A stretch of DNA of 64,000 bases, from the NCBI GenBank assembly GCA_033297075.1, contig MU858080.1, positions 204,274 to 268,273 on the forward strand, in the 5' to 3' direction. Made by a program: the position numbers and the translations under genes. Below the pieces are notes generated by a model. The model made no database searches. It saw only the letters and a program-made list of their open reading frames with translations, and had not been told where the DNA came from. Within the stretch, counting starts at the first letter, position 1; every line of letters begins with the position of its first letter. Origin of the DNA: Rhypophila decipiens. Lineage: Eukaryota; Ascomycota; Sordariomycetes; Sordariales; Naviculisporaceae. This document shows positions 1-11,435 of this stretch, piece after piece.

Positions 1-1200
1 AATACGCTGCATCAGGACCTGTTGAATGAGAATCCCGTCCAGAGGCGAGTCTGGCCTTTTGTCCAGAATCTCCAGGCAGTCATCCATGTGCGAGGTCCAC
101 GGCATGGCAAAGGTTCGACGGAGAAAGGTTCCCACGCAGGCGGAGACGATCCAGCTGGCCAGCACAGCCCGGCTTTCTTCTGTCGTTCGCACCGCCGTGG
201 GCAGGGTCTTGGCGATGAAGCCGTGAACCCTCATGCAAGCCATGGGATGGGGCGTGTCGTTGATTTTGATGGGCGTCTTGTCAAAGTACAGATCCTGCAC
301 CAGGGCCGCGAGCAAGTGGCTGTACATGGTCATGAAAGGTTTGCCGATCAGACGCAAGTGGTAGGTTGACCAGCCCAGGAACCCGACCAGACCCTGGAGA
401 ATGTCTAGACTGCGCTGGTGCTCGACGATGACCTTTTGCGCAATCAGTGCCCGGAGCTTTTCGCCCAGGAGCTGCTGCGTTGATACCCGCTTCACGCAGA
501 TTACCATGATGCTGAGCCATAGGAAGGGCTTCTCCCTCCGCAGTTCGGCGGCTGTGGTGGACTCGGGGATGTAGACAAAGTGGAGGTATGGGAGCTTTTG
601 GGCGCGAAAGATGTGGAGACATTCCTCTGCTTCTCTCTCAGAAATGCCGTAGTTGTTTTCGCTGTTGGCCTGGCTGAGGGCGTCTACTGAGACGGGCGAG
701 GGTGGTACGTATTCGGTGGTCGGTCGGTTCGTGTTGTCGGGCTGTGGAGTGAAACTTGAATGAGGCTTTGATGGAAGGCAGTCGTTATTGCTTGTATCTC
801 CAGGGGAGGCTGAACTTGACTCGCTGCTCGAGGCGACCTGTGCCAATGAACGGGCCTGTTGCAGTAAAGCGTCTGCGGAGGTTCCACTGTTCGAGTTTGC
901 CGCAGCATTTTGAAGAAGGGTTACGAGATCATCCAACTTGTCCTGCAGCTGGGCCGTCTTGGAAACAGGTTTGCGACCCGGCTTCCTGCGCAGGCTGGGT
1001 GCAGGCTGGCAGTCTTTTCTCAGTCGCAGACATCTTTCACAGGGACCTTGACCGTTGGGGCTAGTCCCGGGGATACACTTGCACTTGGCCTTGGCGCAGT
1101 TGTTACAGGCCCGGCCGTACGCGGTAGTGCCGGTCCGGGGAAGTTGGACTCCAGCTTGGGACGCCACGGGGGCGAGTGGCGGTAATTGTGGTTGAGACAT
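1..1200 (-). CDS. Zn2Cys6 fungal-type transcription factor (C-terminus beyond left edge)
   Basis: Reading leftwards from ATG at 1200-1198, 400 codons are open without an intron up to the window edge, so the C-terminal half is missing. A complete binuclear zinc cluster is visible: Cys32, Cys35, Cys42, Cys54, Cys57 and Cys64, with a spacing of C-x2-C-x6-C-x11-C-x2-C-x6-C. An extra Cys40 lies inside the first loop. A basic linker with RRKPGRKP follows, then a short leucine-rich helix (AQLQDKLDDLVTLLQ), the usual dimerisation element. A Ser-rich spacer and a region resembling the fungal transcription-factor homology domain follow (residues about 200-400, with ELRREKPFLW). The family binds CGG-type half sites in the nucleus. 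The target pathway cannot be deduced. It is divergent from the caspase-like gene, with 1.4 kb between them. The start is the first ATG in frame upstream of the zinc cluster. Confidence 0.88.
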   Translation of the reverse strand, partial: MSQPQLPPLAPVASQAGVQLPRTGTTAYGRACNNCAKAKCKCIPGTSPNGQGPCERCLRLRKDCQPAPSLRRKPGRKPVSKTAQLQDKLDDLVTLLQNAAANSNSGTSADALLQQARSLAQVASSSESSSASPGDTSNNDCLPSKPHSSFTPQPDNTNRPTTEYVPPSPVSVDALSQANSENNYGISEREAEECLHIFRAQKLPYLHFVYIPESTTAAELRREKPFLWLSIMVICVKRVSTQQLLGEKLRALIAQKVIVEHQRSLDILQGLVGFLGWSTYHLRLIGKPFMTMYSHLLAALVQDLYFDKTPIKINDTPHPMACMRVHGFIAKTLPTAVRTTEESRAVLASWIVSACVGTFLRRTFAMPWTSHMDDCLEILDKRPDSPLDGILIQQVLMQRI

Positions 1201-2615
1201 GGTGGAAACAACATTGAAATGGGAATATACCGAAAGTGGAATTCCTGTTCCGCTTGTCGGTTCATTGCAGGTGAAGACGAACTGTGAGAGGTGAACCTGC
1301 TGGTGGCAGTTGTTGTGTTAAGGTTGGCGAGGGCCGAGAGTCCGTCGGAAAAAAAGGTGAAAGACGGAATCCGACGGAAGCGGGGTATTTAGTTGACCGA
1401 ATCCCGGCCCGTTCTGGGATGTGATTGGTCGACCCGTCTCTGGGAGGGGCTCTGAAACAGACTTCAACAAATCCTTCGGAGACTATCAGTGATGTCCTTT
1501 TATCCGTTTTATTATATTACGATTCTCACATGGAATCTTTCCCAAAATCACGACTCATCCTTATCGCTGTTTCACTACAGCGATTACTAATATCTCGGTT
1601 CTGAGCAGTCCCGGACAAGATCCACCGGGTAGCGTGGTGCCCGGGGTTAGGGTTATATATGCAGGAACTGGAAAAGGCATTGCCGCTCACAGAATCACAC
1701 TCACAAAACACACTCACCTTCATACAATTGCATGTCTGTGCAACCTCGAGCTATAAAATGAACGGGCGTCGCCAATCGCCTTTTCTTTTATGATAGTGAC
1801 CGGCTCGGGGTAATTGTGCGACACATCCTCAACATCGGTTCCCGCACTTTTGGGATAGAACCTCGGCCATTGGGCAAAAAGCAGGACGCATGAGCAGTGG
1901 CTTGGGTACCAATTGCCATGCTCTTGTCCCCAGACCCCATCCGCATTCATGGATAACTCAGCCTATGATATTCGTCACGGCATCTTTCCAGCACCAGACC
2001 CAGCCTCTCGGAGCCTTTACTGCAGAAAGTGACCACCCAGCAGCATGCACGCGTGTCCCTCCAGCACTCAAATCGGGCGTCAATTCCAAGCTAGGATTGG
2101 CAAAGATGCAACAGAAGGTGTGACAGCAACACAGCGCGGGGCATGTCAGTCGTCAGCTTGTCTATCTCATTATGCAGAGACATATGACTCTACTGACCGA
2201 CGTGCGACAGGCCCCGGCAGCTGGAGGCCTGTCTGCCTAATCTCATCACGACAACATTTTCAGGCCACTATAAACGGCTTGGCGTGATTTTGAGCCCCAT
2301 TCAGGACTCAACACCCAAGCTTCAACTTGCCACTTTCACTCTTTGTCAACTTCACTTCCGCCCTCGGCTGCAAAGAGCTTCATCTCCACTTGACCACTTG
2401 TTCAATCCGGGCCACGTGTAGTATCAGTATTCACTTCTTTTCCGTCCTTTCAGCCCCACAACCGCCGTTTCTCGTCGGATCGGGGCTCGGATCCCCGCAG
2501 CTGTGCATGCCGGTGGAGCTCTGCATCTCCCGACGACGCTCGCTGATTAGTACCCAAACAGACAACGACCCGTTACAAGACAAATAGCATATATATCCTG
2601 CCCACGATACTCAAA
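1201..2615. other. Divergent intergenic region, no gene seen
   Basis: This 1.4-kb spacer separates the leftward Zn2Cys6 gene from the rightward caspase-like gene and should hold both promoters. Short open frames on both strands match no family I recognise. A GTTAGGGTTAT string near 1646 is too short to be a telomeric repeat. Confidence 0.6.
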
Positions 2616-5214
2616 ATGATGGCCCGATATGAGAGCCCTCAAAATGGCCACTACCGCGAGTACCTCGATTCACCGCATCCGCGTCATTCAGACGTCTACT
2701 TCGACCGCCCCAGCCAGGAAATGGCCGTCTACACGCCAGCTCACACGCCATCCCGGCGTCATCGAGACCGGGACCGGGACCGGGACAGAGATGGTGATCA
2801 CCGCTTCCGCATGACAGAGCGTGAGAAAGAGAGCCTGAAACAACGGCTAACCGTCACACCTGCGCCAAGTCTTCATTCAAGATATGGACCGCCTCCCCGG
2901 GCACGGTCATTATCACTGACTCGGTCGGTGGAGTTGTTTTCGGAGGATCCGGAGGATTCTGATTCTCCCGTTGACGAGGAGGTCATTCAGTACAGGAGAC
3001 CAGGCCAGGATCGTCATCGAGACAGAGACGGTTATCGAGAGCGAGAGAGAGAAGTCATCAGCTACTCCTTTGGCCGAGATCGAGACCGAGACCGAGACCG
3101 ACAGCATGGAAAACAGTCCCAGAAACGTCCCCACGTGAGATATCACCATGGACAGCATCACCCACATGCGCACTCAGTCTCAGCAACGCCGTTAGGTCCA
3201 TGGTCAAGGGCTCCATCACCTGTCGCAGTCCCGTCGGTGCGGGATATGAGGGAGCGGTTCCAGATTACGGATCGTGATTCTCGGGACAGGGACAGGGAGA
3301 AAAAGGGTAGCCGCGAGTACAGGACGGAAAAACAACAAGTGCTGCATCATAGTACTTTGGATCCTATGCGCGACCTGAGATTTGGATTGCAGAGGATGAA
3401 CACGGATCTGGATGCCATGAGCGTGGGCATGGGGAGGAGGATTGGCCGGGACAGAGAAAGATCTATGCCACCGTTGGTGAGGAGCGCGAGTATCGATGGC
3501 GGGATTGGAAATTCTGGTCATGGTGTTGTTACCAGGAGGCCGGGAGGTGCTGTACGGCCTCTCAGTCCCGGGTGAGTACCTCGTTCATTCTTTTGTGATT
3601 TCTTTACCTCCAGATGATAACTAACACCAGACATAGATTCCGACGCCCAATCAAGCCCCAGTATACCCAAGTCCACGTCCTCATCCTGACCTGGTCCTTC
3701 CACGACCTCAAGCAGACCTCCTACACAGCGCCCCAACCAGTGGACTATGTCTCGCTAGAAGAGGAGACCCGCCGAGTGCGCGAGACGTTCGAGAGCTACG
3801 GCTACAAAGTGCGCGAGTTCTTAATCCCAATGCAACGATCGGGCGACAGTCTGCGATCCAAGATCAACCAATTCTGCCGGCTCGCGGCCGACGACACACT
3901 ACTCGTCGTGTACTACCACGGTCATGGATGTCTGGATGCCGATAACGAGCTTGTCTTCAGTAGCCATGAACATCCCTCCGACCCGGCCTGGTCCCAAACC
4001 GCTGCCGCCGAGCTTTACGCCGCCTTTCTGAGCGGCGACTCATGTCCCTCCCATGGCCGACAGAACCAGTACCACAGTCTGGTCAAGAAATAGCAAGTTC
4101 ATCGCTCCCTTCTTCCTTCCTTTGCGATCCAAGCTAACCTTGGTTCAGTGAGCGATTCCGGCCAGTATCCGAAGTCCGCTGGGAAGAGATCCGACCAACC
4201 CTCCTCAACGCGCCTTCCGACCTCCTCCTAATCCTAGATTGCTGCGCAGCAGGCGGCGCAAACCTAGGTCACGGCCCAGGCCATCCCAACTTCAACTTCA
4301 ACTGGCAAGCTCCATTCCCACATTCTCATTCCCGCCCAGGCTCCCCAACCTTCCCGCACAATCTTGAATCCATAAATCCCATCACAGGCCAGCCATACAC
4401 AAAACACCTCTTCGCAGCCTGCGCATTTGAATCAACAACCTCAGACGACATGACAGCCGCAATGTGTGAAGTCCTCGATGAATGGACACCCGATTATCGC
4501 CGTCTGTCCTCAGACTTTGGCGGCAGATCGCCTTTCTTAACGACAAAAAGGCTACATCAGATCATGGAAGAAAAATTGCAAAGAAACAGCGTCGGCTCGC
4601 AGCCTATTTTTAAGCAGCTCCTTCCGGCGGATCCAGAGCAGTACATTACGCTGCCTGATTTGAGTTCTTTGGGACGGGATGGACGGGCGAGACGTTTTGG
4701 ATTGGAACGGGCCGCGACGATTGGGTTCCCGGATTATGGGGATCAGAGAGATTATCACAGGAGTGCGAGTGTAGGACCTGGAATGCCGCCGACGCTATAT
4801 CATGATGGTGTGGGGGATCTGCATCTTCCTTCTGGTAGTGGGTATCCTGGTAGGCCCGGGCCGTATTTGACTGGGAATAATGGGAAGCCGAGTAATCGGG
4901 ATCTTGCAGGGAGGTTTCAAGTTGGAGAGCCGGCTGGGATGGCGGGGGATTTGATACATCGGCCCATGAGCGGGTTTGAGTTTGGAGCTGGACAAGGGCA
5001 TGACGGGAGAACCAAGAGGAGGGAGAAATATGGACCTGGACCTGGACCACCTGGACATCATGATGGCTATTTTGGGGGTGGTGGTGCGTTTGGAGAGCCT
5101 AGGTATGAGACTGGGTATGCGAGTGATAATATGTGGCATGGCTATGGGAGTGATCGGGGCGAGTATAGGACTGTTAGGAAGGACCGTGAGTATCGGGAGC
5201 TGGGCTGGAGATAG
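2616..5214 (+). CDS. Caspase-like (C14/metacaspase-type) cysteine peptidase domain protein
   Basis: Three exons, 2616-3571, 3637-4092 and 4149-5214, encode about 825 residues. Intron 1 is an ordinary GT-AG intron (GTGAGT donor, CTAAC branch). Intron 2 (4093-4148) has to be a GC-AG intron with donor GCAAGT: the only nearby GT donor (4082) puts a stop right after the junction. Residues 1-318 are low complexity, rich in Arg-Asp repeats and Ser. The caspase fold begins near residue 327. It has the His motif YHGHG (His415 the likely catalytic residue) and the Cys motif LILDCCAAGG (residues 498-507, Cys503 the likely nucleophile). The C-terminal 250 residues are rich in Gly, Pro, Arg and Tyr. Family members cleave after basic residues or act in cell death and proteostasis. 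The DCC motif in place of the usual DSC marks a divergent fungal subgroup, so substrate and activity are unknown. Confidence 0.85.
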
Positions 5215-5225
5215 GAGGAGAGACG

Positions 5226-5272
5226 TTTCGACAATGGAGATGTGGTATCGCCGCAAGACCTGTATTTTAGTC
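5226..5272 (-). pseudogene. Fragment of a cytochrome P450 last-exon junction
   Basis: On the minus strand this reads as an AG acceptor followed by VLRRYHISIV. That is the start of the last exon of the P450 at 8427-10401, which reads VLRRYDISIV. Over the 30 bases from ATGGAGATGT on the plus strand, 27 match. Two of the three differences are synonymous third positions. No further P450 coding follows on either side: the caspase-like stop codon lies on one side and the minisatellite on the other. I infer a relic of a second, related P450. Confidence 0.6.
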
Positions 5273-5273
5273 C

Positions 5274-5426
5274 GAATAAATACTTTGACCGGTTGGAATA
5301 AACCCCCTGACTGGCTAGAATAAATGTCTTGATTTGCTGGAATAAATACCTTAACCAGCTTGAATAAATACTCTGACTAGCTCGAATAAATGTCTTAACG
5401 GGCTCAAATAAATACCTCTGGGCTGG
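5274..5426 (+). repeat. 22-bp minisatellite, seven units, each starting (g/a)AATAAA
   Basis: Seven head-to-tail units of 22 bp (the last 21 bp) begin at 5274, 5296, 5318, 5340, 5362, 5384 and 5406. Each starts GAATAAA (AAATAAA in the last) and ends with a GGCTG/AGCTC-like segment. The units are diverged. The array starts 60 bp after the caspase-like stop codon, so every unit presents a potential AATAAA polyadenylation signal to that transcript. Confidence 0.9.
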
Positions 5427-5646
5427 AAAGTCAAATTGGACTAGTATCTGTATACGAAAGGAGTGATGCCTGTTTATTATGCATCTCCCATAAAAGGTAC
5501 ATGGCTATCTATCAAGTCTCGAGAACAATGTTAGATGAACCTTGAGCAAATGATCAAGTCAATCAAAAACACGGGGTTTATTCCCCTCCCTTTTATTTCA
5601 CAACAACCATCAGACTCAACTCCCCATCACTCTCACATTCGTCACT

Positions 5647-6491
5647 CTACTCCTCGTCGCTCTCGTGCTCATTGTCGCCCTTAGCCCCTTCGACGTCTAA
5701 ACCTGCTCCTCCGTCGCCGCTGTCGTTCTCCTCCTCATCATCCTCCTCATAATCATCCTCCTCATCATCATCCTCCTCGTCGTCATCCTCCTCATCATCC
5801 TCCTCATGACTGCCCGAGACCTTTAGCTGGCTAAAGAGAGTGGGGATTTTTGTAGGAGTTTTCGGACTCCGCGAGCTCAGTGATACGATATCGCTCACGA
5901 CTGAGGCCTTTCCAGCCATCCCCTCATCTGCCTCCATCTTCTTTTTGTCGGTGGCTCCCAGCATGGTTGCCGCCTCATTCTTGGGTATATGACCCATTCG
6001 CTGGGCTAGGACCATTAACGGTCCCTTCTTCATATACTCGCCAGGTGATGCCCAGGCTCTCGTCGTACTGCCCGAGTCAGAGGCATCCTTCCACCATCCG
6101 GGGACCTCATAGCGCTGTCTTCGTAGAATGGTGATAATGTGCGCGAAATAGAGATATCGAGCCTTTGGTCTGAAGTCCCTTGGAATGTTGGGACCTTTTG
6201 GTCCAGCTCAATCTTCTCTAATCTTTGGTAAGCCTCAGCAAAAGCGTGGTCCAGCACTACGACCTTCCATTCGTTGTCGTTATTTGCTAGGACAATAGTA
6301 ATTTGCCCATTGTCCAGCGCCTCTTCCAACTGCGTGTGGAGGGGCAGTGCATTGGCCTCGCTAATGATATGGCCATGGTGTTTGTTTTCGGCCTTGCCGA
6401 AAAGATAGGTCGCAGTAGTTTCGCCAATATTGTATGGCACGAGGTGGGCAGCTCGTGGTGGGCTGACCGGCGGTGATGGTGTTGCGGGCAT
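5647..6491 (-). pseudogene. HNH-endonuclease-like gene relic, frameshifted
   Basis: Two minus-strand frames together match one fungal HNH-type family. The first (6491 down to about 6190) carries RAAHLVPYNIGE, the AAH-type core, and then EWKVVVLDH. The second (from about 6180 to 5647) carries RDFRPKARYLYFAHIITILR and WASPGEYMKKG, both typical of the family's C-terminal half. The frames overlap and are out of phase near 6180. No intron of plausible size fits there, so a single-base indel (mutation or assembly error) is needed. The end is an acidic Glu/Asp run encoded by a GAGGA-type repeat (5720-5810). Upstream of 6491 the expected N-terminal region is not in a single frame. Intact family members are predicted nucleases of unknown role; this copy is probably dead. 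Confidence 0.6.
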
Positions 6492-6616
6492 ACTGGATCC
6501 CCGTGGGAGGAGAGGGCGTGTCGTCTGTGGGGGTATCCCAATTCTTCTTGGATTTCTTTGGGCTGTTTATGACTTCTGCTGGGGTTGTAAATCGTGATCG
6601 GCGGATTTCTCTGGTA

Positions 6617-6820
6617 ATGGCTGGAAATTGTAGCACTTGGATCGAGCTCGGTGAATTCCTCTGAGAAAGGCTGGAGATCGCGGAAGTCGGATCGTCCGGT
6701 GCGGAGAGAAATGACCGGGAGATGTAGGTTCTGTGAAGTTCTGGAAAAAAGAGAAGTCGAGATTGGCGAATCCTCTGAGAAAGGCTGGAGATTGTGGAAG
6801 TTGGATCGTCCGGCAGGCGG
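6617..6820. repeat. Three imperfect direct repeats upstream of the HNH relic
   Basis: Copies at about 6617-6651, 6652-6703 and 6766-6820 share the core GGCTGGAGAT(T/C)G(T/C)GGAAGT(T/C)GGATCGTCCGG. The last two match over more than 45 bases; the first is more decayed. On the minus strand each encodes a segment like GRSxFxxLQPFSE, so they could be remains of a repeated N-terminal coding region. Confidence 0.65.
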
Positions 6821-8426
6821 GGGAAAGAAATGGGCGGAAAATATGGGTTCCGGGATTGCCATCAAAGTTTATTTTTAAAAAGTGGATTCACTTCACCGGT
6901 CACATGCTGTGGAAAGAACAAGGTTCTACCGGGGTGGAGAGTGTCATTACCAGTAAAGCTCAAGATTTCAAGAAACACTTCGAAATGTGACTTGCTACTC
7001 ACGCAGGTGTCAAAATGGAGTGGGAAATTCTTCTGTCGGTATTCTGAATGAATACTAAGAAGACCCTCGTCCAGTTTTCAAGAAGTAAGTGATGAATACC
7101 CTAAAAGACTGGGTTGGATCCCCGGCCTGTCAGGTGGAAAGGAATCTTCGTATCCCTCCCGTTACCAAAACTCTAATTATACAGCAGTACTCTTCCCCCA
7201 TCTTATTATCCTCCGCCAGTTGTTATTACCACAGCTGTTGATACTAATAGCCCCCTCGCCTCTGAGGGCATATATCGTTGCTAATGAGGCCTTGTTTTGA
7301 GGGATCTTCTCGATCAGCTGACGCTTCCAGTGAACTGGCTGCCTTGACCAGAATTGCTCGCCGACTTCCTCATATAGGGACCCCGGTGTGCAACTACAGC
7401 CATTGGAGGTGAATATGCTCTTTGACCTTCCCAAAATATCGATTGCCTATGCCTGCAAGCTTGCAATGACGAGTTTGAGCTGCCCGTATATACTCTTGGT
7501 ATGTTGTATTTTCGGGCTCGTTGCCCTTGCAGGCAAAGAGGAGCAGCTCCTGTTGGTCGGCACTACCATCCTTCATACTGCCCTTGAGCTTTTTCCAAGC
7601 TACCCCAATACCATATAAGGCTATATGACGAGGATTGTCGTGCTAATCCATTGCTCCCGGTCCGAGTGAGGGACTGACCTCTCCAGATTGCAGTGGTCCA
7701 CCCAAAATCCCAACTCTCAAGCCAGAGATTCTTTTGCTTCATGGGTCGAACAAGGGGCTCACTGTTCCTTCAGCCGAAAGTCTTGCCACATTCGGAGCAA
7801 AACACCTTAATATCCTAACGGAAAGCGTTAATGAAGGGTAGCACAACTTGATCCCTTTTACCAGTACTTGTCCCCAACCCGATTGCTTTGTTGGCTTTAG
7901 ACGAAATGCATTTAGGGCGGAGGGCTGGAAGAAATTTCAAGCCTGGACGAGATTTCGAGTTCTCGGCAGGTTTGGTATTAGGATCGGAGGGCCCCGACGA
8001 GGTCGTTGCATAATAAAAGATGTTGATAAATCTAAGTCGAGTAGGTGATTAAGAACTGAAGTGGTATAGGGCTCTTGGGTGTTGAGAAAGTTTGAAGCAA
8101 CTGAAGAGGATCTAGAAGAGCAAACCGTCTTGAAGGGAAGAATGCAAATATAAGTGGTCTTACCTCTCGTCCGATACAAGCTTTTTCCTTTCAAGATAGA
8201 AGTTAAAAAGGGCCATTTGCCGTCAGATCTTGTCAAGAGAAACTTCCATTGATCCGAACGACTCGAAGATTGAAGACTAAAATGCTAGTAATTTGACCTT
8301 AAACTACTTCTCTGCTTCCAGAGAGTACGGCATTACCCGCCTCCAATCAAAATAGCATCACCTCGGGTCATCCAGCTTCATACAGACTAATAAATCAAGT
8401 GCGTTACGCAGTAGGAGTTCCAAGAC
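6821..8426. other. Gene-free stretch, only short broken frames
   Basis: About 1.6 kb between the HNH relic and the P450. The minus strand has two adjacent short frames (7177-7434 and 7394-7576) that could be parts of one decayed coding sequence, but I do not recognise the family. Nothing else supportable is seen. Confidence 0.5.
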
Positions 8427-10401
8427 TCATTGAGTCGAAATGTCCCGCCGTGTAAACCGAATGTTGAAGTCCTTGGCCAGCCAGACAATAGGATCTCGGA
8501 CCTTGATTGGCGTGATTTTATCCACGATGGAGATGTCGTATCGTCGTAAGACCTGTTATTTCAGTCAGTCGTAGGTCATACATACGTAACAACAACAGTT
8601 TGTAAAATCTCACCTCGACAAAAAACTTGCCCAGCTCCATCAGCGCAACATGTTTGCCCAGACAAACATATTTCCCCGTACTAAAGACCAACTCGACCGT
8701 GCTAGCCATCTTCTCGAACCGGTTCCCGCCGTCGATACGATCTTGCTCGGCAGCTTCGGACCACCTCTCTGGCCGGAAACTCTTGACGTCTTCCTCGTCG
8801 GTCCCAAAGATGGACGGATGTCGTCCCATGCCCAGCATGCACTGGCCTATTTCTGTTCCTGGGGGCAGATATAAACCATGGATGGTGTCACCCTGATCGG
8901 GGACTTGTTTTGAGAAAAGACCTGCGGAAGGGGGCCAGAGCCGGAGGGTTTCTCGGAGGATTGCTAGGAGGTATGAGAAGGAATTTGTGCTTGAGGCGGG
9001 AGATATGTCTTCGGGATTTGAGGAGGTAGCTTTGAAGGCCGAGTATGGGACTATGTCGTCGGGGGAGGCCGAAGGGTGGGAAGAATAATAGGCATCAATT
9101 TCGGACTGGAGTTTGTTGTATGCTGATGGGGTTGTGAGGAGAGAGAGGAGGGCGAATTTGAATGCTACTGCTGTGGTTTCCGTCCCGGCAACTCTGGATA
9201 GTGATTTGGTTAGTTGCTGGTTCCCGGCTCGGGGCGATGAGACTTACACGAGAGTTATGGTCTCTTGCACCACGTCTGCATATGGGATCCCGTTGTTCAG
9301 GTAGCTTCGGATGATGTCAAGCTCGTCGACATTGTCTTTTTTGTTGGGGGCCTCCTTTTCCGGATCAGACTTTGAGTTAATTGCTTCGATACGTTTGTTG
9401 ACTTGGTCGGTTGCGAATCTGCTTCATGTCAGTCACATTCCGACCACAGACGGGTTCATAGAGTGGAGAGAAGAAGCAACACACTTCATCAAACACCCAA
9501 ACCCGACTCGATCCCCCGGCCCCGGCATCAGCAGATTGATCGGCCACGCGTGCATCACGTAAACGAGCCATGGCAATGACCCCAGCACACCGAAACTGGG
9601 CAGCATCTTCTCCGACGTTGAAAGGTACTCGTTCACGTCGCTATCGCTCTCCAGGAATCCCCATGCCTTGCCAAAGGTGACACTGGTGGCCACGTCGAGC
9701 GTGAACATCATGGACCGAACTCCAAAATCCATAGGCCGTCCATAGGGTCTTGCCGCTGTGGACTTGTCCTTTGGCTCTGAGGAGATATAATTCCGCTCAA
9801 TCAGATCGAGAAAGGAATGGACCGTCTTGTCGACTCGTGTTTCCATTTTTGCGAGGCCGCCGGATGCCCACTTTCACTTTATGTCAACACTTTATCGTCA
9901 ACAGGTAAGGGTAGAGATGTAAAAACACACCGCTGGAGCAATTCTATTCTTGCGATCCTTTCTCCGCGGATTATCTCGCATGGCAATGCACGAGTAGCTG
10001 TTTAGATCCCATCGCGAAAACTCGAACCACAGTCCCTTGGTGTAGCCCGCTTTGTAGCTGCAGATGCGCCGAAAGGTGTCCGGGTCAGTGTAGACCACCA
10101 TATTTGGCTGGAGGCGCGCCAGTGGTCCATATTTGCGCGCGATTTCGTAGGTGTACTCTGTTATGTCGCCTTTGAGAGAGTGGTATGTCAGGACCAGTGG
10201 GGTGATGGCGTTCAGAAACGGTCCCGGGATGTGTCGGAGGCGGTAGTATTGGATTGTCACGGTGGTGATGTACCATGTCAGAAGCAAGGCGGTGGGCAGC
10301 AGGAAGAAGACAGTGGTCCGGGAGATGTTGATATTGAGGTTATCCGGGATGGCAAGTTTGCCCAAACCAAAGGGGGGGACAAAGCTGTCCATCGTACCCA
10401 T
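8427..10401 (-). CDS. Cytochrome P450 monooxygenase
   Basis: Five exons on the minus strand, 10401-9931, 9870-9485, 9418-9248, 9193-8614 and 8552-8427, join in frame to about 577 residues. All introns are 54-66 bp GT-AG. The N-terminus has a hydrophobic anchor (residues about 25-50), expected to hold the enzyme on the ER membrane. The I-helix motif AGTETT, the K-helix ExxR (ILRETLR), the PERF-type FRPERW and the heme loop FSTGKYVCLG (Cys520 as the heme thiolate) are all present. The loop has Lys where Arg is usual. The architecture resembles fungal P450s of secondary metabolism or detoxification; the substrate is unknown. The start chosen is the ATG at 10401; another in-frame ATG lies three codons inside. 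The last exon is duplicated as a scrap at 5226-5272. The next gene on the same strand is the cycloisomerase homologue. Confidence 0.9.
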
Positions 10402-11435
10402 TTGAGCTGGCTGTGCTGTTCTCTTTTTCGGTGGAGCTGAGATCCCAGGAAGAATGGTTCGACTTTTGGATATCAAGACGAGGGTCAGTACTGAGCAAAC
10501 GGGAGGAGCACGGTGATACAAGTCGCACCCCACAAGAAGTGACAACGCTGATATATACCGCTGTGGCACAATTAACTCATCCTGGTCGACGAGAACGATT
10601 GGATGTGCTTGTAAGGTGTAGGAGACCCGGCCACAATGAGGAGTCGGTCTGCTGGTCTCGTCGGGCTTCTTCGAATAACCTGTGACAGAATACGACTTGG
10701 TGCGTCCATTCCCGCACCTGCACTGATAGGATCACAGTTATGCGGGCCATCCTGGAATCAAATTGATATAACGTATTAGCGTTAGTATCCGGTCCGCGCT
10801 AGCTGATTTGAATGCCCGAGAATTAGTAACCAAAGCCTGGTAAGCATGACCAGAGTCAACATTGACAACCCGATTCGTTGGGGGATAGCCTGCGGCATCA
10901 CACCTCCTCTTTGCGGTTGGTACAGTTTACAAATCACCACCCACATAACTCTTTTGTGGAGAACAAACCCAAGTTGAGCATTGCTGCCGCCTGCGCTGCA
11001 ACGTGAACTGCATGGAAACATGGCACGGGGAAAGGGTCGACAGCCGCGGGCTTGCATATGAATATTGGATCCTTACCCAATCCCTCGGGGAACAAGTGTA
11101 AAGACTAATGTAGGTGTTTTCGCGTCGTGTAACATGGCTAGGCCTTGTTGGAAATCTTGCGTAATCTACCTGGCAGATACATATGTAACAAGAAAATCTG
11201 ATCCGGCAGGCATGGTTCTTCCAGCATTCTGACGCTTCTTGTTCTTGATTGGCTTTGTTTGACGAAATATCATGATAATGGCCTTTGCTATCTTAACGAA
11301 CGATATGCAGAGGGAACGGTAGCCTTTTACACACCGCGTCTGACATTCAGATCTTCTACTGCCATGGGTTGCAAGCTTATCCTAGAGTATACATACAGCT
11401 AGATACATTATCTACGAAGTATATCGACTTATGTC
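10402..11435. other. Intergenic, P450 upstream region
   Basis: One kilobase between the P450 start and the 3' end of the cycloisomerase homologue. It must contain the P450 promoter. No gene or clear motif is seen; the short frames here match nothing known to me. Confidence 0.6.
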
